A stretch of DNA of 38,930 nucleotides from Paracoccus nototheniae (GCF_004335005.1 NZ_RQRT01000040.1:1-38930); one strand, 5' to 3'. Counted from the stretch's first letter, positions 20,379-31,600 are shown. Made by a program: numbers and translations. The notes: generated by a model not told the origin, from the sequence alone.

Positions 20379-22301
20379 ATGGCCCTGCCCCCCGGTTTCC
20401 TTGACGAGATTCGCAACCGCGTTCCGATCAGTCGCGTGATCGGGAAGAAGGTGACATGGGATCTGCGCAAGTCCAATCAGGCGCGCGGCGACTGGTGGGC
20501 GCCTTGCCCCTTCCATCAGGAAAAATCCGCCAGTTTTCACTGTGATGACCAAAAGGGCTATTACTATTGCTTTGGCTGTCAGGCCAAGGGCGACGCGATC
20601 GGCTTTCTGCGTGACCATGACGGGATGGAATTCATGGATGCCGTCAAGCTGCTGGCGGCCGAGGCCGGGCTGACCATGCCCGAACCCGACCCCCGCGCTC
20701 GCGAAAAGACCGACCGCCGCACAAGGCTGCTGGAGGTGACCGAGGCCGCCTGCCGCTGGTTCCGCCTGCAGCTGCAGACCGGGGCCGCCGCAGCCGCGCG
20801 CGATTACCTGACCCGGCGCGGACTGGACGACGCCGCGCTGGAGCGGTTCGAGATCGGCTTTGCCCCCGATGCCCGCACCGCCCTGACCGCCGCCCTGCGC
20901 GACAAGGGCTTTGCCGAGGATCAGATCGTCGATGCCGGCATGTCCGCCCGGCCCGAAGGCGGCGGCGCGGCCTATGACCGGTTCCGGGGCCGGATCATCT
21001 TTCCGATCCGCGACGGGCAGAACCGCTGCATCGGTTTCGGGGGCCGCTCGATGGACCCCGAGGCGCGGGCCAAATACCTCAACAGCCCCGAAACCCCGCT
21101 GTTCGACAAGGGGCGCAATCTCTACAACCTCGGGCCCGCGCGCAGTGCCGTGGCCAAGGGCGCGCGGCTGATCGTGGCCGAGGGGTATATGGATGTGATC
21201 GCGCTGGCCCGCGCGGGCTTCGATGGCGCCGTTGCCCCTCTGGGCACCGCGATCACCGAAGAACAGCTGCGCCTGATGTGGCGCGTCTCGCCGGAACCGG
21301 TGATCGCGCTGGATGGCGATGCGGCGGGCCAGCGCGCCGCCCAACGGCTGATCGATCTGGCGCTGCCCCTGACCGGGCCGGGGCAGGCGCTGCGCTTTGT
21401 CATCCTGCCCGCCGGGCAGGATCCCGACGATCTGATCAAGGCCGCAGGCCCCGGCGCGATGCAGGCGCTGCTGGATCAGGCCCGCCCGATGCTGGATCTG
21501 CTGTGGTCGCGCGAAACCGTGGGGCAGGTCTTTGACAGCCCCGAACGCCGCGCAGCCCTTGATCGCCGTCTGGCCGAAGCGGTGGCCCGCATCCCCGACG
21601 AATTGACGCGCAACCACTACACGCAAGAGATCCGCCGCATGCAATGGGCGCATTTCGGCCCGGCGCGACAGCGCGCGGGCGGGCAGGGCGGCGCGCAGGG
21701 GCGCAACCAAACCCGCAATCAGAACCGGCGCCCCGGTCAGGGGCCGGGCAATCGCGCTGCGGTGCCCTTCATTCCGCCCAACATGCCCGAACAGGGCAAG
21801 GATCTGCTGGAAGGCGCGGTCCTGTTGATCTGCGCGCTGCGCCCCACGGTGATCGCGCAGGCCGAATCGCGGCTGGAACGCCTGCTGCCGTTGGACCCCG
21901 ACCGCGCGGCCCTGCTGCATGATCTGCTGACGCAGGGCGACAGCCCCGCCGGGCGGCGCGGCCTTGAAACCCTGCGCTGCGACGCCCATCTGGGCCTGAC
22001 ACCCGCCATCATCGAACGGAAGGATGACGAAAGTGCCGCTGTCATGCTGTTCGATCTGCTGGACAAGCTGGAGGTGGCGCGCGCCACCAGCCACGAACTG
22101 CCCCGCGCCGAATCCGAAATTCAGGGCGAGGCCGATGAAGGCCTGACCTGGCGCATCAGCCAGATCGCCCGCGCCCGCCACCGCGCCGAAAACCCCGAGA
22201 TGGAGACATCGGGCGACATGAACGAGGATCGCGACGCGATGGCCGCCCAACTGTCGGATTGGTTGTCGGGTCAGATCTGGCGCAAGCCGCCCCGGCGCTG
22301 A
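20379..22301 (+). CDS. dnaG: DNA primase DnaG
   Basis: A 640-aa primase that makes RNA primers at the replication fork. The CHC2-type zinc finger is at 43-67 (Cys43, His46, Cys64, Cys67; CPFHQEKSASFHC and YYCFGCQAKGDAIGF). The TOPRIM core has VAEGYMDVIAL near 266-276 and ALDGDAAG. A Gln/Asn/Arg/Gly-rich linker (~430-460) leads to the C-terminal DnaB-interaction domain. The start ATG 20379 gives the usual N-terminus (PPGFLDEIRNRV); the upstream frame is a shadow of the spacer. The tail keeps coding frame to TGA 22301. It is followed by rpoD as in the macromolecular-synthesis cluster, without rpsU. Confidence 0.97.
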   Translation: MALPPGFLDEIRNRVPISRVIGKKVTWDLRKSNQARGDWWAPCPFHQEKSASFHCDDQKGYYYCFGCQAKGDAIGFLRDHDGMEFMDAVKLLAAEAGLTMPEPDPRAREKTDRRTRLLEVTEAACRWFRLQLQTGAAAAARDYLTRRGLDDAALERFEIGFAPDARTALTAALRDKGFAEDQIVDAGMSARPEGGGAAYDRFRGRIIFPIRDGQNRCIGFGGRSMDPEARAKYLNSPETPLFDKGRNLYNLGPARSAVAKGARLIVAEGYMDVIALARAGFDGAVAPLGTAITEEQLRLMWRVSPEPVIALDGDAAGQRAAQRLIDLALPLTGPGQALRFVILPAGQDPDDLIKAAGPGAMQALLDQARPMLDLLWSRETVGQVFDSPERRAALDRRLAEAVARIPDELTRNHYTQEIRRMQWAHFGPARQRAGGQGGAQGRNQTRNQNRRPGQGPGNRAAVPFIPPNMPEQGKDLLEGAVLLICALRPTVIAQAESRLERLLPLDPDRAALLHDLLTQGDSPAGRRGLETLRCDAHLGLTPAIIERKDDESAAVMLFDLLDKLEVARATSHELPRAESEIQGEADEGLTWRISQIARARHRAENPEMETSGDMNEDRDAMAAQLSDWLSGQIWRKPPRR

Positions 22302-22307
22302 GGGCGA

Positions 22308-22421
22308 GAATCGGGCAGGGCCAAGGGGCTTGCGAATCATCACTGCGCCCGGCCTTTGATTCGGCCGGAAAGCGCGCTAGAACCGTCATAATTTGCAGGC
22401 GATTCGCATCATCGGCGAATC
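22308..22421. promoter_or_regulatory. Cluster of five GANTC (CcrM-type) sites before rpoD
   Basis: GANTC occurs at 22308-22312, 22334-22338, 22358-22362, 22401-22405 and 22417-22421 in the dnaG-rpoD spacer. At this GC content about one site per 300-350 bases is expected. In alphaproteobacteria these are targets of the cell-cycle methylase CcrM. A regulatory role for rpoD is inference. I did not find a convincing -35/-10 pair here. Confidence 0.5.
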
Positions 22422-22472
22422 ACTTGCCCCAAGACCGCCTGCGAACAAGACCGCCTCGAGAAGGAACCCTGG

Positions 22473-24435
<1,963 letters not shown>

Positions 24436-24446
<11 letters not shown>

Positions 24447-24915
24447 CAGCACTCTGACCGCCGGGCTGGCCCCGGCGGACAGGCTGGCTTTGGACGATGG
24501 GCTGGACCCGATCAAGGGGCTGGGGTTCTTTCTGTATCGCAGCACCGCCCGACCGGGGCTTGACCATGACGACATGCAGAACATCCTGCGTGTCGCGCGC
24601 AGCCGCAATCAGGCTTTGGGTCTGACCGGCTGCCTGCACCACGAAGATGGTCTTTTCTTTCAATGGCTTGAGGGCCCGGTGGACGGGCTGCGGCAAGTCC
24701 GGGCGTCGCTGCTGGCCGACAGGCGGCATCTGGATTTCGACCTGCTGGATCAGGGCGCCCTGTCGCATCGACGCTTTCAGGACTGGCGGATGCGGTTTTC
24801 GGACCGCGACCGGGCCTCGCTGATGGATTGGTTCGCGCGGTCCGACAGCTCGACCGTGCGCCGGGGCGATTATGCGGGCGGCGTCGGGGCTTTTCTGATG
24901 TCGGTCAAGGTCTGA
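24436..24915 (+). CDS. Short BLUF-domain blue-light sensor
   Basis: A ~159-aa protein consisting of one BLUF domain, which binds FAD and changes hydrogen bonding under blue light. Conserved residues are present when numbered from TTG 24436: Tyr34 (FFLYRSTA), Asn58 ([11 protein letters not shown]) and Gln76 followed by Trp77 (LFFQWLEG). These match the Tyr, Asn and Gln that carry the BLUF photocycle. No output domain is attached, so it probably acts through protein contacts, as short BLUF proteins do. The start is unsure: TTG 24436 overlaps the rpoD end by 11 bases, and TTG 24490 is an alternative. The position suggests co-transcription with rpoD. Confidence 0.85.
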
Positions 24916-24983
24916 CGCCTCGGCCCTTGCGATTTTGGCACGAACGGTGAACACTGCCCCGGAAGACAAGGGCAAGGCGCAGC

Positions 24984-26396
24984 ATGCAGCAATTCGGAAC
25001 GGATCTGGGGACATGGCTGTCGGACGCGGCGGTGCTGCGCTGGCTGCTGGGCGGGGCGCTGGCCTTAGCCGTGATCCTGTGGCTGCGCCTGCGCCGCGCC
25101 GTGACGGGGCTGGCGGCCGTGCAGGCCGCAGGTCAGGCACAGGCGCTGGATCTGACCCGCAGCGCCGCCCGGATCGAGGCGGCCGAGGCGCGCCTGTCCG
25201 ATCTGACCGAGGATCGCGACGGGCTGACTGACGCACTGCATCAGTCCCGCCACCAGCTGGCCCAGCTGGAAACGCGGCTGGCCGAGGCGCGGTTGCGCGC
25301 CGAAAAGGATGCCGAGGCCAGCGCGCGGGAAATCGCCACCTTGCGCGAATTGCGTGCCGAGATGACCCAACAGTTCAAACTGCTCTCGGCCGAGACTCTG
25401 CGCGCCCAGCAGGAGGATCTGCAGCGCAGTCAGAATGACCAGCTGTCGGCACTGCTGACGCCGTTCCGCGATCAGGTCCACCGGTTTCAGACCGAATTGC
25501 AGACCCGCAACAAGCTGCAGGATCAGGACAGCGCGCGGCTGCATGAACAGATCCTGTCCCTGCACAACCGCAGCGAACAGATCAGCCGAGAGGCCGTGAA
25601 CCTGACCCGCGCGCTGAAGGGCGACAAGCAGCGGCAGGGTGCCTGGGGCGAGATGGTGCTGGAACGGATTCTGGAGGATTCGGGTCTGTTGTCGGACACG
25701 CATTATCAGCTGCAGGCCAGCTGGCGCGATGATGACGGCAAGCTGTGGCGGCCCGATGTCGTGGTGAAGATGCCGCGCGGCAAGGTGATGGTGATCGACA
25801 GCAAGGTCTCGTTGAACGATTACGAACAATCGGTGACGCTGGAGAGTGCGGATGCGGCGGCAGCGGCGTTGAAGCGCCATGTCGCGGCGATCCGGGCGCA
25901 TATCGCCACGCTGTCGGCCAAGGGCTATCAGCGGATGGACGATAATTCGGTCGATTATGTGCTGATGTTCATCCCGATCGAGGGGGCGTTTTCGGATGCG
26001 CTGCGGGCTGATCCGGGGTTGGCGGCCTTTGCGATGGAACGCCGGGTGGGTCTGACCACGCCCACCACGCTGATGCTGACGCTGCGCACGGTCGAACATA
26101 TCTGGGCGGTCGAGCGGCGCGACAGCAACGCTCTGGAAATCGCGCGGCGGGCGGGGCAGCTTTATGACAAGGTCGCCGGTCTGGTCGAGGCGATGGAAGC
26201 CGTGGGCCGCGCGCTGGATCAGGCCAACCGCGCGCATGGTCAGGCGCTGGACCGGCTGACGCGGGGCCCGGGCAATGTAATCCGGCAGGTCGAGATGCTG
26301 CGCGCCCTGGGCGCCCGCAGCAGCAAGGAGATCGGGTTGGACCATGACCGCACCGATGCGCCCGACGCCCTGCAAACCCCCGAGGCCGCCGAATGA
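24984..26396 (+). CDS. rmuC: RmuC-family DNA recombination protein
   Basis: A 470-aa protein with one N-terminal transmembrane segment (~20-36; WLLGGALALAVILWL). A long coiled coil rich in Gln, Glu, Arg and Leu follows (~50-215). The RmuC core is a nuclease-fold domain (~220-420) containing QGAWGEMVLERILEDSGL and RPDVVVKMPRGKVMVIDSK, where the Asp and Asp-x-Lys form the PD-(D/E)xK-like site. Family members limit inversions between short inverted repeats and are anchored at the membrane. ATG 24984 follows the BLUF gene by 68 bases. The stop overlaps the next start as ATGA, so yjbQ is translationally coupled. Confidence 0.95.
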   Translation: MQQFGTDLGTWLSDAAVLRWLLGGALALAVILWLRLRRAVTGLAAVQAAGQAQALDLTRSAARIEAAEARLSDLTEDRDGLTDALHQSRHQLAQLETRLAEARLRAEKDAEASAREIATLRELRAEMTQQFKLLSAETLRAQQEDLQRSQNDQLSALLTPFRDQVHRFQTELQTRNKLQDQDSARLHEQILSLHNRSEQISREAVNLTRALKGDKQRQGAWGEMVLERILEDSGLLSDTHYQLQASWRDDDGKLWRPDVVVKMPRGKVMVIDSKVSLNDYEQSVTLESADAAAAALKRHVAAIRAHIATLSAKGYQRMDDNSVDYVLMFIPIEGAFSDALRADPGLAAFAMERRVGLTTPTTLMLTLRTVEHIWAVERRDSNALEIARRAGQLYDKVAGLVEAMEAVGRALDQANRAHGQALDRLTRGPGNVIRQVEMLRALGARSSKEIGLDHDRTDAPDALQTPEAAE

Positions 26397-26809
26397 TCCA
26401 TCACCTGACCATCGCCACCCATGGCCCCGCCTGTCACGAGATCACCGCCGATCTGTCCCGCTGGCTGAAGGGCGCGGGCGACGGTGTGCTGACCCTGATG
26501 ATCCGCCACAGCTCGGCCTCGCTGCTCATTCAGGAAAATGCCGACCCCGAGGTGCAGGCCGATCTGCTGGCATGGCTGGACCGGATGGCGCCGCCTGCCG
26601 ACCACCCCTCGATGGGCTGGATCACCCATCGATACGAGGGGCCGGACGACATGCCCGCGCATCTCAAGGCCGCGATGCTGCCCACGACCCTGCAGATCCC
26701 GGTTGAAGGGGGCAGGATGCTGCTGGGCCGCTGGCAGGGCATCTATGTCGTGGAACATCGCCAAAGCCCGCATCAGCGGCAGGTGGCGGCGATGTTCCAG
26801 CCCGCATGA
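26393..26809 (+). CDS. YjbQ/UPF0047 family protein
   Basis: A 138-aa protein of the UPF0047 (YjbQ) family. It has the conserved RHSSASLLIQENADP segment, a GPDDMPAHLKAAML motif and LGRWQGIYVVEHR near the C-terminus, including the His residues thought to bind a metal or phosphate. Members show weak thiamin-phosphate synthase activity when overexpressed, but the true role is unsettled. Its start overlaps the rmuC stop, so both are made from one message. About 170 bases of spacer then precede nrdR. Confidence 0.92.
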   Translation: MIHHLTIATHGPACHEITADLSRWLKGAGDGVLTLMIRHSSASLLIQENADPEVQADLLAWLDRMAPPADHPSMGWITHRYEGPDDMPAHLKAAMLPTTLQIPVEGGRMLLGRWQGIYVVEHRQSPHQRQVAAMFQPA

Positions 26810-26905
26810 ACCGTCCCGCGTGCCCAAATCTTTGATTAGCGGCGGAAATTCTGCCCTCCAACGCGGCATTCGGGCCACAGGTCGGCAGGGGCCTATCTTG
26901 TGTTC

Positions 26906-26914
26906 TGTGGATAA
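26906..26914 (-). promoter_or_regulatory. Perfect DnaA box upstream of nrdR
   Basis: TGTGGATAA on the plus strand is the exact complement of the strong DnaA box TTATCCACA. It lies 66 bases before nrdR in a spacer with no other gene. DnaA is known to regulate ribonucleotide reductase genes in some bacteria, and nrdR encodes their repressor, so control by DnaA is an attractive inference. A TATAGT at 26943-26948 could be the -10 element, but no good -35 was seen. Confidence 0.5.
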
Positions 26915-26979
26915 CGCTACCCAAGCCCTGCCTGACTGCCTATAGTTGCGGGGGATCGGCCCAGCACAGGGACAACGGA

Positions 26980-27444
26980 ATGCGCTGCCCGTTTTGCGGA
27001 AATCTGGATACTCAGGTCAAGGACTCGCGCCCGGCCGAAGACAATGTGGCGATCCGGCGCCGCCGCTTCTGCCCGTCATGCAGCGGGCGGTTCACCACCT
27101 ATGAGCGGGTGCAGCTGCGCGATCTGGTCGTCGTCAAGACCAATGGCAAGCGCGAGGATTTCGACCGCGACAAGATGGCCCGGTCGATCCGCATCGCCAT
27201 GCAGAAACGCCCGGTCGAGCCCGAGCGGATCGAACAGATGATCAGCGGCATCGTCCGCCGTCTGGAAAGCACCGGCGAAACCGACATCCCGTCCAAGGCC
27301 ATCGGCGAGATCGTGATGGAGGCTTTGTCGCGCATCGACAATGTCGGCTATGTCCGCTTTGCCAGCGTCTACAAGAATTTTCAGGATGCGGATGATTTCG
27401 ACAAGTTCGTGTCCGAACTGCGCCCCGGCGCCGCCCGGGATTGA
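26980..27444 (+). CDS. nrdR: Transcriptional repressor NrdR
   Basis: A 154-aa regulator of ribonucleotide reductase genes that senses ATP/dATP. The N-terminal zinc ribbon uses Cys3, Cys6, Cys31 and Cys34 (MRCPFCGN and [14 protein letters not shown]). An ATP-cone domain follows (~49-139), with [13 protein letters not shown] and the [13 protein letters not shown] end. Length is normal. ATG 26980 is preceded by GGGACAACGGA. A DnaA box lies upstream. The stop overlaps the next start by four bases (TTGA), coupling it to ribD; nrdR-ribD linkage is widespread. Confidence 0.97.
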   Translation: MRCPFCGNLDTQVKDSRPAEDNVAIRRRRFCPSCSGRFTTYERVQLRDLVVVKTNGKREDFDRDKMARSIRIAMQKRPVEPERIEQMISGIVRRLESTGETDIPSKAIGEIVMEALSRIDNVGYVRFASVYKNFQDADDFDKFVSELRPGAARD

Positions 27445-28451
27445 CCCCTGATCTGACAGAGGATGCCATCCACATGGCCCATGCCCTGCGCCTTGCGCGG
27501 CGGGGTCTGGGCAATGTCTGGCCCAATCCGGCGGTCGGCTGCGTGCTGATCCGCGACGGGCGCGTGGTCGGGCGCGGCTGGACCCAGCCCGGCGGGCGGC
27601 CCCATGCCGAACGCATGGCGCTGGACGCGGCAGGCCCGCTGGCTGCGGCCGCCACCGCCTATGTCACGCTGGAACCCTGCGCGCACCATGGCCGCACGCC
27701 GCCCTGCGCGGCGGGGCTGGTGGGGGCCGGGGTGGCGCGCGTCGTCACCGCGCTGACCGACCCCGACCCGCGCGTGGCCGGGCGCGGCCATGCCATGCTG
27801 CGCGCGGCGGGCATTCCGCTGACCGAAGGGCTGATGGCGGCCGAGGCCGCCGAATTGCAGGCGGGCTTTCTGTCGCGCATCACCCAAGGCCGCCCTTTTG
27901 TCACGCTGAAGCTGGCCAGCAGTCTGGACGGGCGCATCGCCATGGCTAGCGGGGAAAGCCGCTGGATCACCGGGCCCGCGGCGCGCGCCCATGTCCATGC
28001 CCTGCGCGCCCAGCATGATGCGATCATGGTGGGCGGGGCCACCGCGCGGGCCGATCTGCCACAGCTGAACGTGCGCGGCATCCGCACGCCGCAACAGCCG
28101 GTGCGGATCGTCGTCTCGGCCCAGACCTTGCCGCCTCTGGCAGCGCAGGATGACGACCACGGGCCGCTGTGGCGGGTCGAGGGCACGCCTGCGCAGATCA
28201 TGTCCGATCTGGCACTGCGCGGCATCACGCGCGTCTTTTGCGAAGGCGGTGGGCAGTTGGCGGCCAGTCTGCTGGGCGCCGGGCTGGTCGATCAGCTGGT
28301 CGGCTATACCGCCGGTCTGGCGCTTGGGGCCGATGCCCGGCCCTTTCTGGGACCGACCGGCTGGACCCGTCTGGCCGAGGCGCCGCGCTTTGCGCTGGCC
28401 GAGACGCGGCCCATCGGTCCGGATCTGTTCCACCGCTGGCGCCGGGTCTGA
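27441..28451 (+). CDS. ribD: Riboflavin biosynthesis deaminase-reductase RibD
   Basis: A 336-aa bifunctional enzyme that deaminates and then reduces the pyrimidine intermediate of riboflavin synthesis. The deaminase (1-~145) has the zinc motifs PHAERM (His55, Glu57) and [11 protein letters not shown] (Cys80, Cys89). The reductase (~145-336) begins [15 protein letters not shown] and includes [15 protein letters not shown] and [13 protein letters not shown]. It starts at TTG 27441 inside the nrdR stop. An ATG at 27474 would cut off conserved N-terminal residues, so the TTG start is preferred. Unlike the usual rib cluster, the next riboflavin gene is 4.8 kb away beyond capsule genes. Confidence 0.95.
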   Translation: MTPDLTEDAIHMAHALRLARRGLGNVWPNPAVGCVLIRDGRVVGRGWTQPGGRPHAERMALDAAGPLAAAATAYVTLEPCAHHGRTPPCAAGLVGAGVARVVTALTDPDPRVAGRGHAMLRAAGIPLTEGLMAAEAAELQAGFLSRITQGRPFVTLKLASSLDGRIAMASGESRWITGPAARAHVHALRAQHDAIMVGGATARADLPQLNVRGIRTPQQPVRIVVSAQTLPPLAAQDDDHGPLWRVEGTPAQIMSDLALRGITRVFCEGGGQLAASLLGAGLVDQLVGYTAGLALGADARPFLGPTGWTRLAEAPRFALAETRPIGPDLFHRWRRV

Positions 28452-28458
28452 GCCGCGC

Positions 28459-30462
28459 CTAGCGCCGCCAGATCCAGGCATGACCGGCCAGCGCACCCTG
28501 CGCCTTGGCCAGCAGGCGCAGGGCGGGAGGGTGGCTGACCTGATCCGCCGCCAGCCGGTGCAGCGCGATCTCGACCGGGCAGGGCAGGCCGGTGAGCGGG
28601 TCGCGATAGCGCGGATAGGCGATCAGGCAGGCATGGACCAGCGCCGCCAGATCGGGCCGGGCCTGCCTGCGGGTGGGGATCGGACCCAGATCGCGCGTAA
28701 GCCCCCAGCCCGCATAGAAGGGCGCCCCCAGAACGGTCACGGGCCTGTCACGCAGCAGCGCCTCGAACCCCAGGGTCGAGGTGATGGTCCAGACCTCGTC
28801 CACCGCCTCGATCAGGGCCACGGGATCGGCCTTGCGGGCAACGTGATCGGCCAAGGCGGCCAGCGCCTCGGGGGCGATCAGGCCGGGCCGCAGACCGGCC
28901 TCGACATCGGGATGGGGTTTGAAGATCAGACAGGCGTCGGGGTTTTCGACCCGGACCCGTTCCAGCAAAGCCAGATTGGTGCGCTCGGCCCCCGCGCCCT
29001 TGCGGATCGAGGCGTCATCCTCGACCTGTCCGGGCACCAGAATGCGCCGCCGCCCGTCACGGGGCGGCAGGTCGATGCCGCCGCCCAGATTGTATTTGCT
29101 GAGCCGCGCGGCAATCAGCGCCGCGATCAGTTGCTGCGCCCGGTCGCGCCCCCCCGGCGGCGGGCCAAGCGCCATCAGCTGCTCCAGCCGTGACGGCTCG
29201 GTCGAATCGAAATAGATGCCAAGATCGTCGGCCACCACCGACAAAGGCGGGGTCAGCGCCGCCCCCAGACCGCGCGATCGCAGAAACCCGTCCTCGACCC
29301 GGATCGCTTGGGGGACCGCCGCGACGCTGCCCGCCCATGCCAGCGTGACGGCGGGACCGGGCGTCTTGGCAAAGCGCAGGGGCTGCGCGTCGCCGAATTC
29401 GCGCGACAGAAAGCGGCGTTTCCACAAGCGCATGCCATAGGCCAGATGGCCGTCGCGGTCCTGACGAAAGGCGCGCGTCTCGGCCTCGATCTGGTCAAGC
29501 GCGCCTTCGAAATCGGTCAGCCGGTCGCGGCAGGGATCATACCAGACCGGCCCGCGCAGATGGCTGGCGGCAAACAGCGCCTCTCGCGGGGCATCGCCCC
29601 GACGACCGGGGGGCAGGGGCATCTCGTCCACGGAAAGGCCCCAGCCCGCATAGAAGGGCTGGCCGAACAGGCGTGGACGGTGGCCCGCCAGCAGCGCCTC
29701 GTATCCCAGCTGAGAGCTGATCGCATAGACCGCATCCGCCTCGGCCACTAGCCGCCAGGGCGAGACGGGGACGTCGCAGATCTCGTCGCCGGGGCGCAGA
29801 TCCTCGGCCCCCAGATGGCCGGGGCGCAGGCCTGCGGCGGTTTCGGGATGGCTGCGGATCACGATGCGGGCGCCGGGATGTTCGTCGCGCGCGGCCTGCA
29901 GCATGGTCAGAAACCGCGCCCGCCCGGCACCTTGCAGCGAGGCATCGCCCCGTGTCTGGTCGATGATCAGCACATAGCCGGGCCGGGGCGGGTCAAGCGC
30001 CGGGTCGTGGTGGTTGTATTTCGACAGATCGGCGGCGCGCAGCCGCGCCAGCAGACGCACCGCGCGTTCGGTCATCCCCGGCTGCAGCGGCTGGCCGATC
30101 AGCCGTTCCAGCCTTGAGGGGCGGGCGGGGTCGAAATGCAGCCCATCGGGATCGATCAGCAGACCCAAGGGGCCGCGCGCCGCCAGCCGACCCTTGGCGC
30201 GTCCCGGCAGGACGGATCGGACAAAGGCGTCCTCGACGGTGATGATGGGGCAATTGCGGCGGTGCGCGACGGACCGGCCGCGCCATGCGGTGGGGCTGGC
30301 GCCCCAGATCCCCACCGGCTGACCGGCGCGGGGCAAGGCCAGAACCGGCGGGTGGCCCGCCAGCGTCAGGATCCGGGCGATGCGGGGCCGGGTCAGAAAT
30401 CCGAGATTGAAAACACAAAGCCGCCGGGATGTCCCGGCGGCTGAGAGGTCGTCTTGACCCAT
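28459..30462 (-). CDS. kpsC: Capsule Kdo-transferase KpsC
   Basis: A 667-aa cytoplasmic protein made of two tandem homologous halves. KpsC builds the poly-Kdo linker on lyso-phosphatidylglycerol that anchors group 2 capsules. The N half has VEDAFVRSVLPG, LLIDPDGLHFDP, KYN, IDQTRGDASL and QPFYAGWGLS. The C half repeats this as VEDGFLRSRGLG, LGIYFDSTEPSRLE, KYN, GQVEDDASI, KPHPD and APFYAGWGLT. Both active halves look intact, consistent with two linkage-specific transferases. The start ATG 30462 has a weak ribosome site and lies seven bases after the export lipoprotein gene. A terminator-like hairpin covers codons ~7-15. It converges with ribD. Confidence 0.93.
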   Translation of the reverse strand: MGQDDLSAAGTSRRLCVFNLGFLTRPRIARILTLAGHPPVLALPRAGQPVGIWGASPTAWRGRSVAHRRNCPIITVEDAFVRSVLPGRAKGRLAARGPLGLLIDPDGLHFDPARPSRLERLIGQPLQPGMTERAVRLLARLRAADLSKYNHHDPALDPPRPGYVLIIDQTRGDASLQGAGRARFLTMLQAARDEHPGARIVIRSHPETAAGLRPGHLGAEDLRPGDEICDVPVSPWRLVAEADAVYAISSQLGYEALLAGHRPRLFGQPFYAGWGLSVDEMPLPPGRRGDAPREALFAASHLRGPVWYDPCRDRLTDFEGALDQIEAETRAFRQDRDGHLAYGMRLWKRRFLSREFGDAQPLRFAKTPGPAVTLAWAGSVAAVPQAIRVEDGFLRSRGLGAALTPPLSVVADDLGIYFDSTEPSRLEQLMALGPPPGGRDRAQQLIAALIAARLSKYNLGGGIDLPPRDGRRRILVPGQVEDDASIRKGAGAERTNLALLERVRVENPDACLIFKPHPDVEAGLRPGLIAPEALAALADHVARKADPVALIEAVDEVWTITSTLGFEALLRDRPVTVLGAPFYAGWGLTRDLGPIPTRRQARPDLAALVHACLIAYPRYRDPLTGLPCPVEIALHRLAADQVSHPPALRLLAKAQGALAGHAWIWRR
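30410..30442 (-). terminator. Terminator-like hairpin inside the kpsC start
   Basis: On the minus strand AGCCGCCGGGA and TCCCGGCGGCT (30442-30432 and 30429-30419) form a perfect 11-bp stem with a CA tip, followed by TTGTGTTTT. This has the form of an intrinsic terminator, but it lies within the first 15 or so codons of kpsC. It could attenuate transcription from the upstream export gene into kpsC. Confidence 0.55.
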
Positions 30463-30469
30463 GCGGCGA

Positions 30470-31600
30470 TTACCGGCCGATGCTGGACAGGCTGTCGGCG
30501 GTCGCGGCGCTGCCGGTCACGGCACCCAGGGTCTTCTGCCACTGGACGTACGGCGCCTCGGTCACATAGACGGTGTCGCCGTCGCGGATCACGAAGTCGC
30601 GGGCCAGAAACAGCCCGTTCGGGCGCGTCAGGTCCAGCACATAGGCAAAGCGCTGCGTGCCCACGACCGGCTTGCCCAGCACCCGCGAGGCCACCGATTC
30701 GGGTTCGTCGCGCAGAACGAAGACGCCGGTCGGGTCGGCCAGCGCGCTGGTCAGACCGCCGACCATCGCGATGGCCTCGGCGGCGTTGATGACCTCGTTG
30801 CCCAGGGGAACGCGGGTCTGGCCGCCAAGCGCGCCAAGGGCGGTAAAGGTCCGCTGATCTTCCTCGACCACGATCAGGTCGCCGGGACGCAGGGCGATGT
30901 CGTTGTTCGGGCTGCCGTAAAGGTCGGACAGCCAGATGCGGCCACTGTCATTGCCGCGCTTGACGGTGACGACGGCGACCTCGGGTTCGATGGCGACGCC
31001 ACCGGCACGGGCCAGCATGGCCGACAGCGACCGGGTCGGACGCTCGATCGGATAGACGCCCTGCGCGCCGACGCGGCCCACGACCGACACGGTCGCGCCG
31101 TCGCCCGCCACGCGCTGCACCGTCACCTGCGGATCGGGGGTCTGCGCGCTGAGCCGGGTGGTGATTTCCTGACGCAGCTGGTCGGGGGTGTTGCCCGCCG
31201 CCCGCACGCGCCCGGCATAGGGCACAAAGATGAACCCGTCGCTGTCCACCTGAATTTCGGTCAGGGTGGTCGAGCTGGCACCAAGCGAGGTCAGCAGACC
31301 GTCATCGACGTTTTCCCAGATCGACAGGCCCAGCACGTCGCCGGCCCGGATCTCGTCCGCGCCGACCTGACCGGCCGCGCGGAAGCTGTTGGAAAAGCCA
31401 TAGGCCGCCGCAAAGGCCGAGGCGCGGGTCACGTGATCGTTCACATAGATGACCTGCGTATTGCCGCCCCGTTCGACGGCCCCTTCGAAGATCTCGTTCT
31501 TGTTCGGACCCGACCGCGGCAGCCCGCAGGCAGCCAGCAGGGTCAGGGATGCGATCATGAACAGCCTCAGGGGGGCTGCCGACCGAATGGAAAATGTCAC
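30470..31600 (-). CDS. Polysaccharide export outer-membrane lipoprotein (Wza/KpsD type)
   Basis: A 376-aa lipoprotein that would form the outer-membrane exit channel for capsule. The signal has a hydrophobic stretch and lipobox LLAAC (Cys25). The polysaccharide-export domain follows (~85-175; IRAGDVLGLSIWEN, VDSDGFIFVPYAGRVRAAG, TVQRVAG). Two SLBB-type beta-grasp domains come next (VSVVGRVGAQGVYPIE and NDIALRPGDLIVVEE, then a second set ending VIRDGDTVYVTEAP). The start is GTG 31600 with AGGAG seven bases upstream. It lies between kpsS and kpsC on the same strand. Whether Wza-like or KpsD-like cannot be settled by eye. Confidence 0.92.
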   Translation of the reverse strand: MTFSIRSAAPLRLFMIASLTLLAACGLPRSGPNKNEIFEGAVERGGNTQVIYVNDHVTRASAFAAAYGFSNSFRAAGQVGADEIRAGDVLGLSIWENVDDGLLTSLGASSTTLTEIQVDSDGFIFVPYAGRVRAAGNTPDQLRQEITTRLSAQTPDPQVTVQRVAGDGATVSVVGRVGAQGVYPIERPTRSLSAMLARAGGVAIEPEVAVVTVKRGNDSGRIWLSDLYGSPNNDIALRPGDLIVVEEDQRTFTALGALGGQTRVPLGNEVINAAEAIAMVGGLTSALADPTGVFVLRDEPESVASRVLGKPVVGTQRFAYVLDLTRPNGLFLARDFVIRDGDTVYVTEAPYVQWQKTLGAVTGSAATADSLSSIGR

